Source: Helicobacteraceae bacterium | GTDB lineage: Bacteria; Campylobacterota; Campylobacteria; Campylobacterales; SZUA-545 | Assembly (NCBI GenBank): GCA_031275395.1 | Contig: JAISOU010000068.1 | Coordinates: forward strand, 1 to 22,851 | Direction of reading: 5' to 3' | DNA length: 22,851 nucleotides | Shown here: positions 1 to 6,678 of the stretch, one piece after another | How positions within the stretch are numbered: the stretch's first letter is position 1 | Layout of the letters: each line of letters opens with the position of its first letter | Made by a program: the position numbers and the translations under genes | The notes under the pieces: generated by a model | Databases searched by the model: none | What the model saw: only the letters and a program-made list of their open reading frames with translations | Told to the model about the DNA's origin: nothing

Positions 1-720
1 ACGATCTCCTCCTCCTACGCAAAGAAACTTTAGATCGTCGTATTTTTGATTGAGAATAGCGCACGCTCTAAGAAAGTTTGGGTGATCTTTCATAATATCT
101 AATCTTGCGGCTAATAGAACAACTCTTTCGCTTTCTTTGATCCCTAGCTCGTTTCTTAACCTTTTGGCTCCTTTTGGATCGTAGTTGAAGCGATCGGTAT
201 CGATCCCGTTTTCTACGACGACGATCTTATCTTTTGGAAACCCTTTTTTGATACATAACTCTTTGCCCGCGCTAGAGTTGGCGATGATGAGATTGGGAAA
301 ACGGCTAAGGAGCGTTTCTAATTTAGCGCCGAGCGCGCTCAAAAAACCGTATTCGTTATTAACGGTGGATCGAATACCCCATACAATTTTAACGCCTCGC
401 AAAAACGGTTTTAATAAAGCTACAAAGATATTTGGCGAATCCATAAACGAATAGATCGCGCTTGGTTTAAGCGATCGCAACATTTTCGCAAGCCTTATTA
501 GCGCAAACGGTAGCCGCCAAACGCCTAATTTCTTTCGTAAATGGTAGATCGGAACGCCAGCGGCTATTAACTCTTGATCAAACTCGCCTTTGTCGTAATA
601 GATCGCTACGGCTACCTCCTGTCCGCGTTTTTTTAACTCCTTCGCCAACGCGACAAGTTGGCGCTCCGCTCCGCCGCGATTGAGCGCCGCCGCAAAAATA
701 ACGATTTTCTTATTTAACAT
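1..720 (-). CDS. GT4-family glycosyltransferase, 3'-truncated by window edge
   Basis: This frame is open from an ATG at 720 to the left edge, giving 240 N-terminal residues with no stop. The protein begins with a beta strand and the loop NRGGAERQ (residues 14-21), the usual start of GT4 (GT-B fold) transferases. It continues through a typical N-terminal Rossmann domain to VVENGIDTDRF and LAARLDIMKDHPNFLRA, which mark the hinge and the start of the nucleotide-sugar-binding C-terminal domain. The window ends before the expected EX7E donor motif. The enzyme should add a sugar from an NDP donor to a lipid-linked surface glycan on the cytoplasmic face of the membrane; donor and acceptor cannot be read. 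No clear Shine-Dalgarno precedes the ATG, which overlaps the end of a short upstream reading frame by 11 bases, so translational coupling is possible. Family call is firm, specificity unknown. Confidence 0.9.
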   Translation of the reverse strand, partial: MLNKKIVIFAAALNRGGAERQLVALAKELKKRGQEVAVAIYYDKGEFDQELIAAGVPIYHLRKKLGVWRLPFALIRLAKMLRSLKPSAIYSFMDSPNIFVALLKPFLRGVKIVWGIRSTVNNEYGFLSALGAKLETLLSRFPNLIIANSSAGKELCIKKGFPKDKIVVVENGIDTDRFNYDPKGAKRLRNELGIKESERVVLLAARLDIMKDHPNFLRACAILNQKYDDLKFLCVGGGDR

Positions 721-886
721 CGTATCGCTTTATTGACCCAAGCGATCGCGTAAAGTTTTCCTTCGCCGTTCGCATCTTGTTATTTTCGTAACGATAGCGC
801 CCAATCAAGCAACTTTCGCAGATTATTTTCATACCGATAATCGCGCCAAAAACGCTCAAATCCCGCCTGATTTTATCTTGATTCAT
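710..886 (-). CDS. Small 58-aa ORF, possibly a frameshifted remnant
   Basis: A strong Shine-Dalgarno GGAGG (892-896) lies six bases before an ATG at 886, opening a 58-codon frame that starts MNQDKIRRDL and ends inside the start of the downstream glycosyltransferase gene. The ribosome site argues for real translation. However, a second frame of the same strand reads more like protein: FERFWRDYRYEN continuing to LLDWALSLRK and a stop. Joining MNQDKIRRD to it needs a one-base shift near 857-860. I read this as either a tiny gene whose true product is about 35 residues, or the ruins of a larger gene. I do not recognise a family. It lies between a decayed methyltransferase tail and the GT4 gene, in a stretch that appears to be degenerating. 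Confidence 0.3.
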   Translation of the reverse strand: MNQDKIRRDLSVFGAIIGMKIICESCLIGRYRYENNKMRTAKENFTRSLGSIKRYDVK

Positions 887-927
887 CAATTTCCTCCAAG
901 CAAGCGGCTACCAATTAATCCGATTGT

Positions 928-1053
928 TTAATCGGTTTTAACTCCCTTGATCATAAATGCCCCGCCGTCGGCAAGAACGATCATCTTTTCTATTTTGTCC
1001 GCGAAAAAATCGTCGCACGCTTTGGTCGCGCCTTTGCATATGCGTCTTAAATC
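928..1053 (-). pseudogene. C-terminal remnant of a TylF-like (macrocin) O-methyltransferase
   Basis: Between the GT11 stop and the next ribosome site, one minus frame reads 41 residues from a stop at about 1054-1056 to TAA at 928-930. It includes GATKACDDFFADKIEK and MIVLADGGAFMIKG. This matches the characteristic end of TylF/macrocin O-methyltransferase-type proteins found in sugar-modification loci (gvkkAvDdFfadkpEkiipl...gqAfvIK). There is no start codon context and the catalytic SAM-binding part is absent, so this is the leftover 3' end of a deleted gene. It begins about 35 bases after the fucosyltransferase stop, consistent with a deletion or recombination scar. Family match is from memory of the consensus. 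A longer overlapping frame (938-1144) in another phase is arginine-rich and looks spurious. Confidence 0.5.
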
Positions 1054-1086
1054 TCATGCATGCATCCTTCTTGAAATTATTGACGC

Positions 1087-2064
1087 TCAATTGAGATTTA
1101 CCCTGATCCATTCTGGAGGATATATGTCGTTCGCAGTTACGCAATTACCCATAAACTCTGACGGGCAAATCACTGTTTTGTTTTTGTTTTCGTTTAACCA
1201 TGCGCCCCAAAAACTAAACGTGCTCTTAGCCACAATATTGTGCTTCGCATTTGACATTAATAGCAAATCAAAACAGCTCGAATATTTCTCGCAATAGGAG
1301 GTATCGACAATAACTTTATGTTCAATGAAAGAAAATTCCTCTTTTGCGTAATTAAGATCATTTGAGAATAAAAAAAACTGAATATAGGAATACTTTTTTA
1401 ACAAAATTCGTACCGCGCTTTTATAATAATGAATACCGCACGGATTTAATAAAGGATGTCCGATTGCGTCTCCTCTTCTTATGTGAAGCGCCACAGAATT
1501 GCAAGATTTTATATCATATAAAATCTGCTCTACGTATGGATCTAGCGGTATTTTTAAGGCAAAGTCTCGCAACAACGACTCTCTAATAATACCAATATGT
1601 TTATACGATGCAAAAACAGTAACGACGTAGTAGCTTTTATTGATATTTTTTAAATTATCAAAAAAAAATTTCCCGTGAATGCTTTCTTCGTAAATATGTC
1701 TGTCTATTTTTTGATTAATGCGACATAACTCTAATAGCTTTCTTATAACTCTTTTGACAAAAAATATTGTATTTTTGGGAACATATAATTTCTTGATAAT
1801 CTCGTTTAGAGGCACGGAATAGTGCCAATCATTAGCAAAACCTATTTTTTTTAATAAAGCGTCATCTGCATAGCAATCGGTATCGGTATTAAAGCAATCA
1901 AGTTTAAATGTATCGTGCGCTACCGCGCGCTTCCTTTTTAAATATGCGCTTTTGTCAAGCAACACGTCAATTCCTATTAATTTTAGGTATTTATAATGAG
2001 CGTAGCAAAAAAGTTGATTGCCAATACCTCCTTGTAGCATAATTATAATTTTATTATCTTTCAT
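1087..2064 (-). CDS. GT11 alpha-1,2-fucosyltransferase-like protein
   Basis: This 325-aa protein has the layout of GT11 alpha-1,2-fucosyltransferases. The N-terminal glycine loop is MLQGGIGNQLFCYA (9-22). The donor-binding motif HIRRGD is at 194-199, and FLFSND (231-236), SNAKHNIVAKSTFSFWGAWL (271-290) and a PPEWIRV tail follow in the usual order. Length is normal for the family (about 280-320). It should transfer fucose from GDP-fucose to a galactose of the surface glycan in the cytoplasm. The start at 2064 overlaps the stop of the upstream gene as ATGA, so the two are probably translated in tandem. The gene is AT-richer than the central sugar genes and carries A/T runs of eight (1370-1377) and nine (1660-1668), possible slippage sites. 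No GDP-fucose synthesis genes are visible here, so they must lie elsewhere. Confidence 0.9.
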   Translation of the reverse strand: MKDNKIIIMLQGGIGNQLFCYAHYKYLKLIGIDVLLDKSAYLKRKRAVAHDTFKLDCFNTDTDCYADDALLKKIGFANDWHYSVPLNEIIKKLYVPKNTIFFVKRVIRKLLELCRINQKIDRHIYEESIHGKFFFDNLKNINKSYYVVTVFASYKHIGIIRESLLRDFALKIPLDPYVEQILYDIKSCNSVALHIRRGDAIGHPLLNPCGIHYYKSAVRILLKKYSYIQFFLFSNDLNYAKEEFSFIEHKVIVDTSYCEKYSSCFDLLLMSNAKHNIVAKSTFSFWGAWLNENKNKTVICPSEFMGNCVTANDIYPPEWIRVNLN

Positions 2065-3077
2065 ATTATGCGTTCCTTAGGTTTATTCCAAACGCCAAAA
2101 TCAAATATATATTTATGCTTATATGAATTATTATTTAGTTCCAAAGCCGCCATAGCGCCGTTGTTGAGAGCGCAAACGATGGCGTCGCATTTTGAGGCGA
2201 TCCATATTTCGCTTATATAATTTAACGTCATATCGTATTTCGCTACTTCACAAGGAAGCTCTTTTATATCGCCATAAGCGCCGTATAAAGAAGCGCCAAA
2301 ACGTTTTTTTTTGCCGAGATCAATATACAGTAGTTTATCTTTGAATATTTCTTTGAGTATGTAGACGTGCCCTATGTAATCTGTAGATATAAATATATGC
2401 TCCATATTCCATTTTTCAAAACACTCTTGCGTTTTCTTCAAAAGCTCGTAGGAATCGGGTTGCAAAGGGTGATCTAGCGCGTATTTACCATATTCAGGAT
2501 GTCTGACGCAAACGCATAAAACGTTCTTTTTATCGCCGATTATAGATCTTTCTTGCATCCTGCAAAAATTTATAACATCATCGTTAAAAAGTAGTTTAGC
2601 GCGCACGACTTCGCTTAAACGCGTTATATTTTCGTTCTTTGTCCAAAATTCTATGTTGTTAAACGGCGCTTTGTCCGCCAGGTACATAACAGCATTCAAT
2701 GTTACGTTCTTTGATTTATATACTTCGTCTAACGCGTAATCTGATGGCTGACGAAAATAATATTCCCATGCGTTCATAGTTCCATTGACAGGTTTGTCGT
2801 AGTTGTACGCGGTTTTGTAATTTTGCAAATCTACGATCGGAATATAGCCGCGCTCGATTGCGTTCATGACGTGCGACAGAACAAAATGAAAAATGGAGAA
2901 AATCCCCGCACCTAAACAAGGTCGTCTTATAACATAAAAAGTTTTATTAGGATTCAGGGCGCCACAAGTAATCTTTACTTCTCGTTGTTTCCAATCAGCA
3001 TAGCGCCGTTTAAGCAAGTTCATTCCCACATAAGCTCCATACGGAGCTAAAAACCTAATAAACTTTCCAATTTTCAC
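2061..3077 (-). CDS. GT23/NodZ-like putative glycosyltransferase of surface-glycan loci
   Basis: This 338-aa protein resembles a family often left hypothetical in O-antigen and capsule clusters, distantly like the alpha-1,6-fucosyltransferase (GT23) fold. Visible landmarks are CGALNPNKTFYVIRR (38-52), LGAGIFS (55-61), the nucleotide-sugar region VRHPEYG (191-197) followed by HPLQPD (203-208), and a C-terminal FDFGVWN. In relatives I remember, the first part of this motif reads CRGTDY and a later loop is GGSFG; here they are VRHPEYG and NNGAMA, so the donor site may be altered. The start is GTG at 3077 with GGAGG eight bases upstream. It sits 29 bases after the transketolase C-subunit gene and overlaps the GT11 gene by four. 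A nine-T run on the plus strand (2304-2312) is a slippage candidate. Transferase assignment is moderate, sugar unknown. Confidence 0.6.
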   Translation of the reverse strand: MKIGKFIRFLAPYGAYVGMNLLKRRYADWKQREVKITCGALNPNKTFYVIRRPCLGAGIFSIFHFVLSHVMNAIERGYIPIVDLQNYKTAYNYDKPVNGTMNAWEYYFRQPSDYALDEVYKSKNVTLNAVMYLADKAPFNNIEFWTKNENITRLSEVVRAKLLFNDDVINFCRMQERSIIGDKKNVLCVCVRHPEYGKYALDHPLQPDSYELLKKTQECFEKWNMEHIFISTDYIGHVYILKEIFKDKLLYIDLGKKKRFGASLYGAYGDIKELPCEVAKYDMTLNYISEIWIASKCDAIVCALNNGAMAALELNNNSYKHKYIFDFGVWNKPKERII

Positions 3078-3106
3078 GCTTTTTTCCTCCGAGAATATTA
3101 AGATTG

Positions 3107-4075
3107 CTAGGAACTGACATTTAAGACAATAATCGCCTTAGCGTTTAGGTTATAGATTTTGCGAAGATAGGATTGATCGCCTACAGTTACTGCGAACGTA
3201 TCCTTTAATCCCAATTTAACAAGTTTAACGGGGCTTTGCAAATCCGTTAAAACCTCGCTAACAGCCGATCCTAGCGCGCCTTGCGTATTATGTTCTTCAA
3301 GCGTTATTATGCGATCCGCTTGCTTAGCTAGTCGCGCGATCGCGGCGCAATTTAGCGGCAGACGGCAAGCGGAATAGACGTTTGCGACAATCTCGCAAGC
3401 GCTTAAACGCTCTCGCGCTTCGATCGCCTCGCAAGCGATCGCGCCCGAAACGATAATGGCGATCGAGGCGTTTGGCGACTCTTCGCCGATTGCGATAGGC
3501 GTTCCGTTTGTCAAATCCTCAATCTTGCGATCGCTTAGCGCGACGTTATGCAGCGTCGCTTCGCCTCCGCGTTGGATTCTGATATACGCCGCCTTGTCGC
3601 TCGCGGCGCAAAGTCGCGCGATCGCCGCCGCCTCGATCGGATCGCTTGGAGTAAAAATCTCGATATTGGGCAACGCCCGCATAACGCCCGCGTCTTCCGT
3701 CATGTGATGCGTCGCGCCTTGCGCTCCGTAGATAAACCCCGCGCCGATACTGATAATTTTGACGTTTAACGACGGATACAAGATCAGATTGCGGATATGC
3801 TCTAGCGCGCGCAACGTGGGAAAATTGGAGATCGAATAGACAAATACTCGTTTGCCGCTTGCCGCTAATCCCGCCGCCAACGCGATCATATTCTGTTCCG
3901 CGATTCCAACGTCGAGAAAACGTCCGCTTTTGCCGTTTTGCGTTTTAGCGCCGATCTCGCCAAGCTCGCTTGCCAAATTATCCAGCACGCCCCAGCCGCA
4001 ATTGGCGCTCAGGAATACCGCGCGATCGTCGTCTTTGATAAGCGCCGTTAACTCTCCAATAAACGCGTTTCTCAT
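3107..4075 (-). CDS. Transketolase, C-terminal subunit
   Basis: This 322-aa protein corresponds to the pyrimidine-binding and C-terminal domains of transketolase made as a separate chain. The catalytic glutamate lies in FLDVGIAEQNM (Glu60), which activates ThDP bound by the partner subunit. GATHHMTEDAGVMRALPNIE and a C-terminal half with EEHNTQGALGSAVSEVL fit the family. I start it at ATG 4075, which overlaps the N-subunit stop as ATGA; the frame is open further upstream but that extension is arginine-rich and overlaps the partner. With the N-subunit it would move a two-carbon ketol unit between sugars. Its place between a YerE-like ThDP enzyme and glycosyltransferases, far from central carbon genes, suggests a substrate in nucleotide-sugar synthesis. 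The partner gene has a frameshift, so this subunit may be without a functional mate. Confidence 0.9.
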   Translation of the reverse strand: MRNAFIGELTALIKDDDRAVFLSANCGWGVLDNLASELGEIGAKTQNGKSGRFLDVGIAEQNMIALAAGLAASGKRVFVYSISNFPTLRALEHIRNLILYPSLNVKIISIGAGFIYGAQGATHHMTEDAGVMRALPNIEIFTPSDPIEAAAIARLCAASDKAAYIRIQRGGEATLHNVALSDRKIEDLTNGTPIAIGEESPNASIAIIVSGAIACEAIEARERLSACEIVANVYSACRLPLNCAAIARLAKQADRIITLEEHNTQGALGSAVSEVLTDLQSPVKLVKLGLKDTFAVTVGDQSYLRKIYNLNAKAIIVLNVSS

Positions 4076-4907
4076 AGCAAACTCCGATTTTCCGCGCTTA
4101 ATAGATCGCCTATCTCGCCGCCAAGCTCTTTCCACGCCGCCTTGAAAACCGTTTCGTCTGGGTTGCGATAATGCCACAACGCTTTTTGCTCCATAAAACC
4201 GACCCCCTTGCCCTTGATCGTTTGCGCGATAATCGCCGTCGGAGTGCCTGCGAACGTTTTGGCTCGATCAAACGCGCCGAATAGCGCGTCGTGGTTATGT
4301 CCGTCGATCGCGATTACGTTCCATCCAAAACCGCGCCAAATATCCGCCAAATCGACTTTGGGCGCGTAAAGTTCGCCGCCTTTCATTTTGTTGTCGTCGA
4401 CGATAACGACAAAGTTGTCCATCTCGTTCTCCGCCGCGAAACGCGCCGCTTCCCACGTCGATCCCTCGTCGCATTCGCCGTCGCCTACGATCGCGTAGCG
4501 CGGCTGTCTGATTTGTCGATCTTTGCCGCAAGCGCCATGCCGCAAGCTACGCCAATCCCCTGTCCCAAAGAGCCTGTGGAAAATTCCGCGCCCGGAACTT
4601 TCATATAAACATGCCCCGAAAGACGCGATCCGTTTTGGCGTAGCGTCAAAAGCTCGCTTAGCTCGAAAAATCCTTTTTCGGCAAGCGCGGCGTAGAGCGC
4701 GGGCGCGCTATGACCTTTGCTCAAGATTAGTCGATCGCGGTTTGGATCGTTTTGCGTTTTAGGCGAAACGTTCAAAACGCCCGAATACAAAACAGCCAAC
4801 ATATCGGCGCAGGAGAATACGCCGCCGATATGCGATCCTTTTGATACGAAGCACATTTCCAGCGCGTGAAGGCGAATTTTGCGGGCAAGCTCGATTGAAT
4901 TAGGCAT
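4072..4907 (-). pseudogene. Transketolase, N-terminal subunit, single-base frameshift
   Basis: Two overlapping frames together give one ThDP-binding transketolase N-subunit. The first (start ATG 4907, SD AAGG) has the family motifs GSHIGG (25-30), ILSKGHSAPALY (61-72) and FSTGSLGQGIGVACG (109-123), and then leaves frame after AAKID. The second continues with RYAIVGDGECDEG, containing the GDGE of the ThDP/metal motif, then VDDNKMKGG and QTIKGKGVGFME, to a stop at 4072. The total is 836 nt, one short of a whole number of codons. Adding one A to the coding-strand AAA at 4512-4514 restores a continuous 278-aa protein of normal length. As given, translation stops just after the break, before the cofactor motif is made. 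It could be true inactivation, a reversible slip, or a sequencing error; nothing else in the gene is damaged, which favours a recent change or an error. Confidence 0.85.
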
Positions 4908-5075
4908 AACGCGCCTTATTTGTCAAATTTGCGGATAAACGCGATCGCTTATTCTTAGCGGCGCGAAGCCGATCTGCGCGACGATCGCCAAAAATAAACG
5001 TCCGTCGTCCGTCGTTTTCGCGCTTTAGCGTAGCTTCCAAAGACGGATAACAAGAACAACGACAAAACAGGCGTT
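4908..5075 (-). other. Spacer between ThDP enzyme and transketolase genes
   Basis: These 168 bases hold no clear gene. One minus frame from about 5024 to a TGA at 4923-4925 reads protein-like near its end (DDGRLFLAIVAQIGFAPL, then RISDRVYPQI) but has no start or ribosome site; it could be the tail of a lost gene. A GCGATCGC copy lies at 4941-4948. No convincing terminator is visible. Confidence 0.3.
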
Positions 5076-6614
5076 TTAGGGATAGACGGGTTCGACTTTT
5101 GCCTCAATTATAAGAGGCAAATAGGAGGTTTTTCTTAGGCGCGAGGCAAGATCGGTTATCGCGCATAGTTCGCTCCCCCCCCCCCCCCCAGAGTCAAAGC
5201 GGTAATAATTTACGCCGTAAGCCTTTGCCAAAGCCTCCCAATCGGGAGAAAGATAGCCCGTGTTGGCGGTTGTGGAGAAAAATTCGCCGCTAAAGTTGCG
5301 CTCCTGAAAAGCGCGAATCAGCCCAAGCGCGCCGTTGTTAAATACGATCACGGTAATTGGCGGACGGTGTTGCGCGATAAAATGTAGCTCCTCGCTACTC
5401 ATCTGCAAACCGCCGTCGCCGCAAAGTGCGATAACTTCGGCGTCGGGCGCGGCGTAATACGCGCCGATCGCGGCGGGCAGAGAAAAGCCCATCGCGCCAA
5501 GCCCCGCGCTAAAAAGAACGCGATCGCCCTCTTGCGTCGCAAGTTCCCGCGCCGCTCTCCACATATTCTGCCCTACGTCGGAAACAAAAACGCGCTTTGG
5601 CGTCTCTGCGGCGCTTGGCTCAAAAAGATCGGCTAAATCGCAAAAAAGATCGATCGTTTCGCCGCTCGTAACCTTTCTGGAAAACTCGGCTTCGTCGATA
5701 TCCGCGCGAATAACTTTGCAGGAAAGCGCGCCGCCAAAAGCGGCTAACTGCCTGTTTGACAGACGATCTCCGATTGCGATTACGGTATCGGCGTTTTTTA
5801 CCGCTTCGTTCGCCGCTTCGACGCCCCAAACGCCCAAAACGCCCACGCTTCGCGTTCGCGCCGCTAAATCTTTGGCGCTCAACGAAACGACAACCTTTAA
5901 ACTAGGATAGCGGCGCGTCCATTTGGCTAGCCACGCGCAAAACGCGGTCGAAACGCCCGCCTGACGAATACCCGCGCCCGCGATAATCAGCGGCGCTTTA
6001 GCCGCCGCGATCGCCTCTTCGATCGTTTGGAGCGCTTGCGAATGTTTGCGGATTTTCGGCGCAATAGGGGCAAAATCCGCTTTTGTTTCGCTTCGTGAAA
6101 TATTGATCGGCAGGTCGATCAAAACTGGCGCTTTTCGACCGGAGGTCGCCGACTCCCACGCCTGATCAAGTATTTCGCGGATTTTTGTCGGATCGTCGAT
6201 TCTGGCGGCAAACTTTGTGATCGGCGCGACGATAGAAACAGTATCCAGCTCTTGATTGCCGTTTTGCCGCAAAGCCGCGCAACCGATCGCCTCGCGCGAA
6301 TCGGCGGTATGAACGTTGGCGGTTAAGAAAATTACGGGAACGCTATCGAGCCACGCGTTGGCAATCGGCGTAACAAGGTTGGTCGCGCCGGGCCCCGAAA
6401 TTGCCCAACACAGCGTGGGATTGCCGCTAACTAAAGAATCGCCGATCGCCGCAAAACCGCACGCCTGCTCGGTATATAAAAGCCGATTTGAGATCTGCGC
6501 CGATCGCTTTCTAAGCGCGTCCATAATAAAACCCGCGAGCGAACCCGGATAGCCGTAGGCTCTCTTAACGCCTTTTCTTGCGAGATATTCAACTATATAA
6601 TCGGCGACTAACAT
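5076..6614 (-). CDS. ThDP-dependent acetolactate-synthase-like enzyme, YerE-like, with poly-G tract
   Basis: This 512-aa protein has the three-domain plan of acetolactate-synthase-type ThDP enzymes. The activating glutamate is Glu49 in YTEQACG, SGPGATN (73-79) follows in the pyrimidine domain, and the C-terminal ThDP/metal motif runs from GDGG (399-402) to NN (426-427). It is shorter than true acetolactate synthases (about 560). Beside rfbF, rfbG and rfbH the closest known role is YerE, which adds an acetyl-derived two-carbon unit from pyruvate to CDP-3,6-dideoxyhexulose in yersiniose synthesis; this is inference from context. Residues 476-480 are five glycines encoded by exactly 15 G. One G fewer gives a stop six codons after the tract; one more stops after 23 altered residues. 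Both destroy the last 32 residues, so expression may be phase-variable. There is no SD, but TACAAT lies six bases before the ATG. Confidence 0.85.
   Translation of the reverse strand: MLVADYIVEYLARKGVKRAYGYPGSLAGFIMDALRKRSAQISNRLLYTEQACGFAAIGDSLVSGNPTLCWAISGPGATNLVTPIANAWLDSVPVIFLTANVHTADSREAIGCAALRQNGNQELDTVSIVAPITKFAARIDDPTKIREILDQAWESATSGRKAPVLIDLPINISRSETKADFAPIAPKIRKHSQALQTIEEAIAAAKAPLIIAGAGIRQAGVSTAFCAWLAKWTRRYPSLKVVVSLSAKDLAARTRSVGVLGVWGVEAANEAVKNADTVIAIGDRLSNRQLAAFGGALSCKVIRADIDEAEFSRKVTSGETIDLFCDLADLFEPSAAETPKRVFVSDVGQNMWRAARELATQEGDRVLFSAGLGAMGFSLPAAIGAYYAAPDAEVIALCGDGGLQMSSEELHFIAQHRPPITVIVFNNGALGLIRAFQERNFSGEFFSTTANTGYLSPDWEALAKAYGVNYYRFDSGGGGGSELCAITDLASRLRKTSYLPLIIEAKVEPVYP
5175..5189 (-). 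repeat. Homopolymeric G15 tract (C15 on plus strand)
   Basis: Fifteen consecutive C on the plus strand read as 15 G on the coding strand, inside the 3' end of the ThDP enzyme gene. Tracts this long slip readily during replication and are the classical contingency switch of Campylobacter and Helicobacter surface-structure genes. The length as given keeps the downstream reading frame open. Confidence 0.95.
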
Positions 6615-6620
6615 AGCGCT

Positions 6621-6626
6621 ATTGTA
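6621..6626 (-). promoter_or_regulatory. Probable -10 element for the ThDP enzyme gene
   Basis: TACAAT on the minus strand ends six bases before the ATG at 6614, and no Shine-Dalgarno lies between. The distance would put transcription start at or next to the start codon, so a leaderless message is possible. No matching -35 is evident. Confidence 0.4.
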
Positions 6627-6640
6627 TCATCAAGACCTTT

Positions 6641-6678
6641 TTGGATACGAATTAGATATTATTGGATATAATTAGATA
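6641..6678 (+). promoter_or_regulatory. Fic gene promoter with tandem direct repeats
   Basis: Two near-identical units, TTGGATACGAATTAGATA (6641-6658) and TTGGATATAATTAGATA (6662-6678), stand in tandem with a 21-base period, about two helical turns. The second contains a perfect TATAAT (6667-6672), five bases from the ATG, with no ribosome site. The repeats could be an operator covering the promoter, with transcription beginning at the start codon. Confidence 0.5.

Noticed and set aside
185-454. Plus-strand open frame of 89 codons
   Set aside because: It lies entirely antisense to the GT4 gene, has no ribosome site and no recognisable features. The same holds for the many other plus-strand frames opposite minus-strand genes.
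938-1144. A 68-codon minus-strand frame after the GT11 gene
   Set aside because: It overlaps the GT11 end, is arginine-rich with low coding quality, and the TylF-like tail lies in a different phase of the same bases.
5000-5020. CGTCCGT short tandem units
   Set aside because: Only two or three imperfect copies occur, and there is no sign of a longer repeat array.
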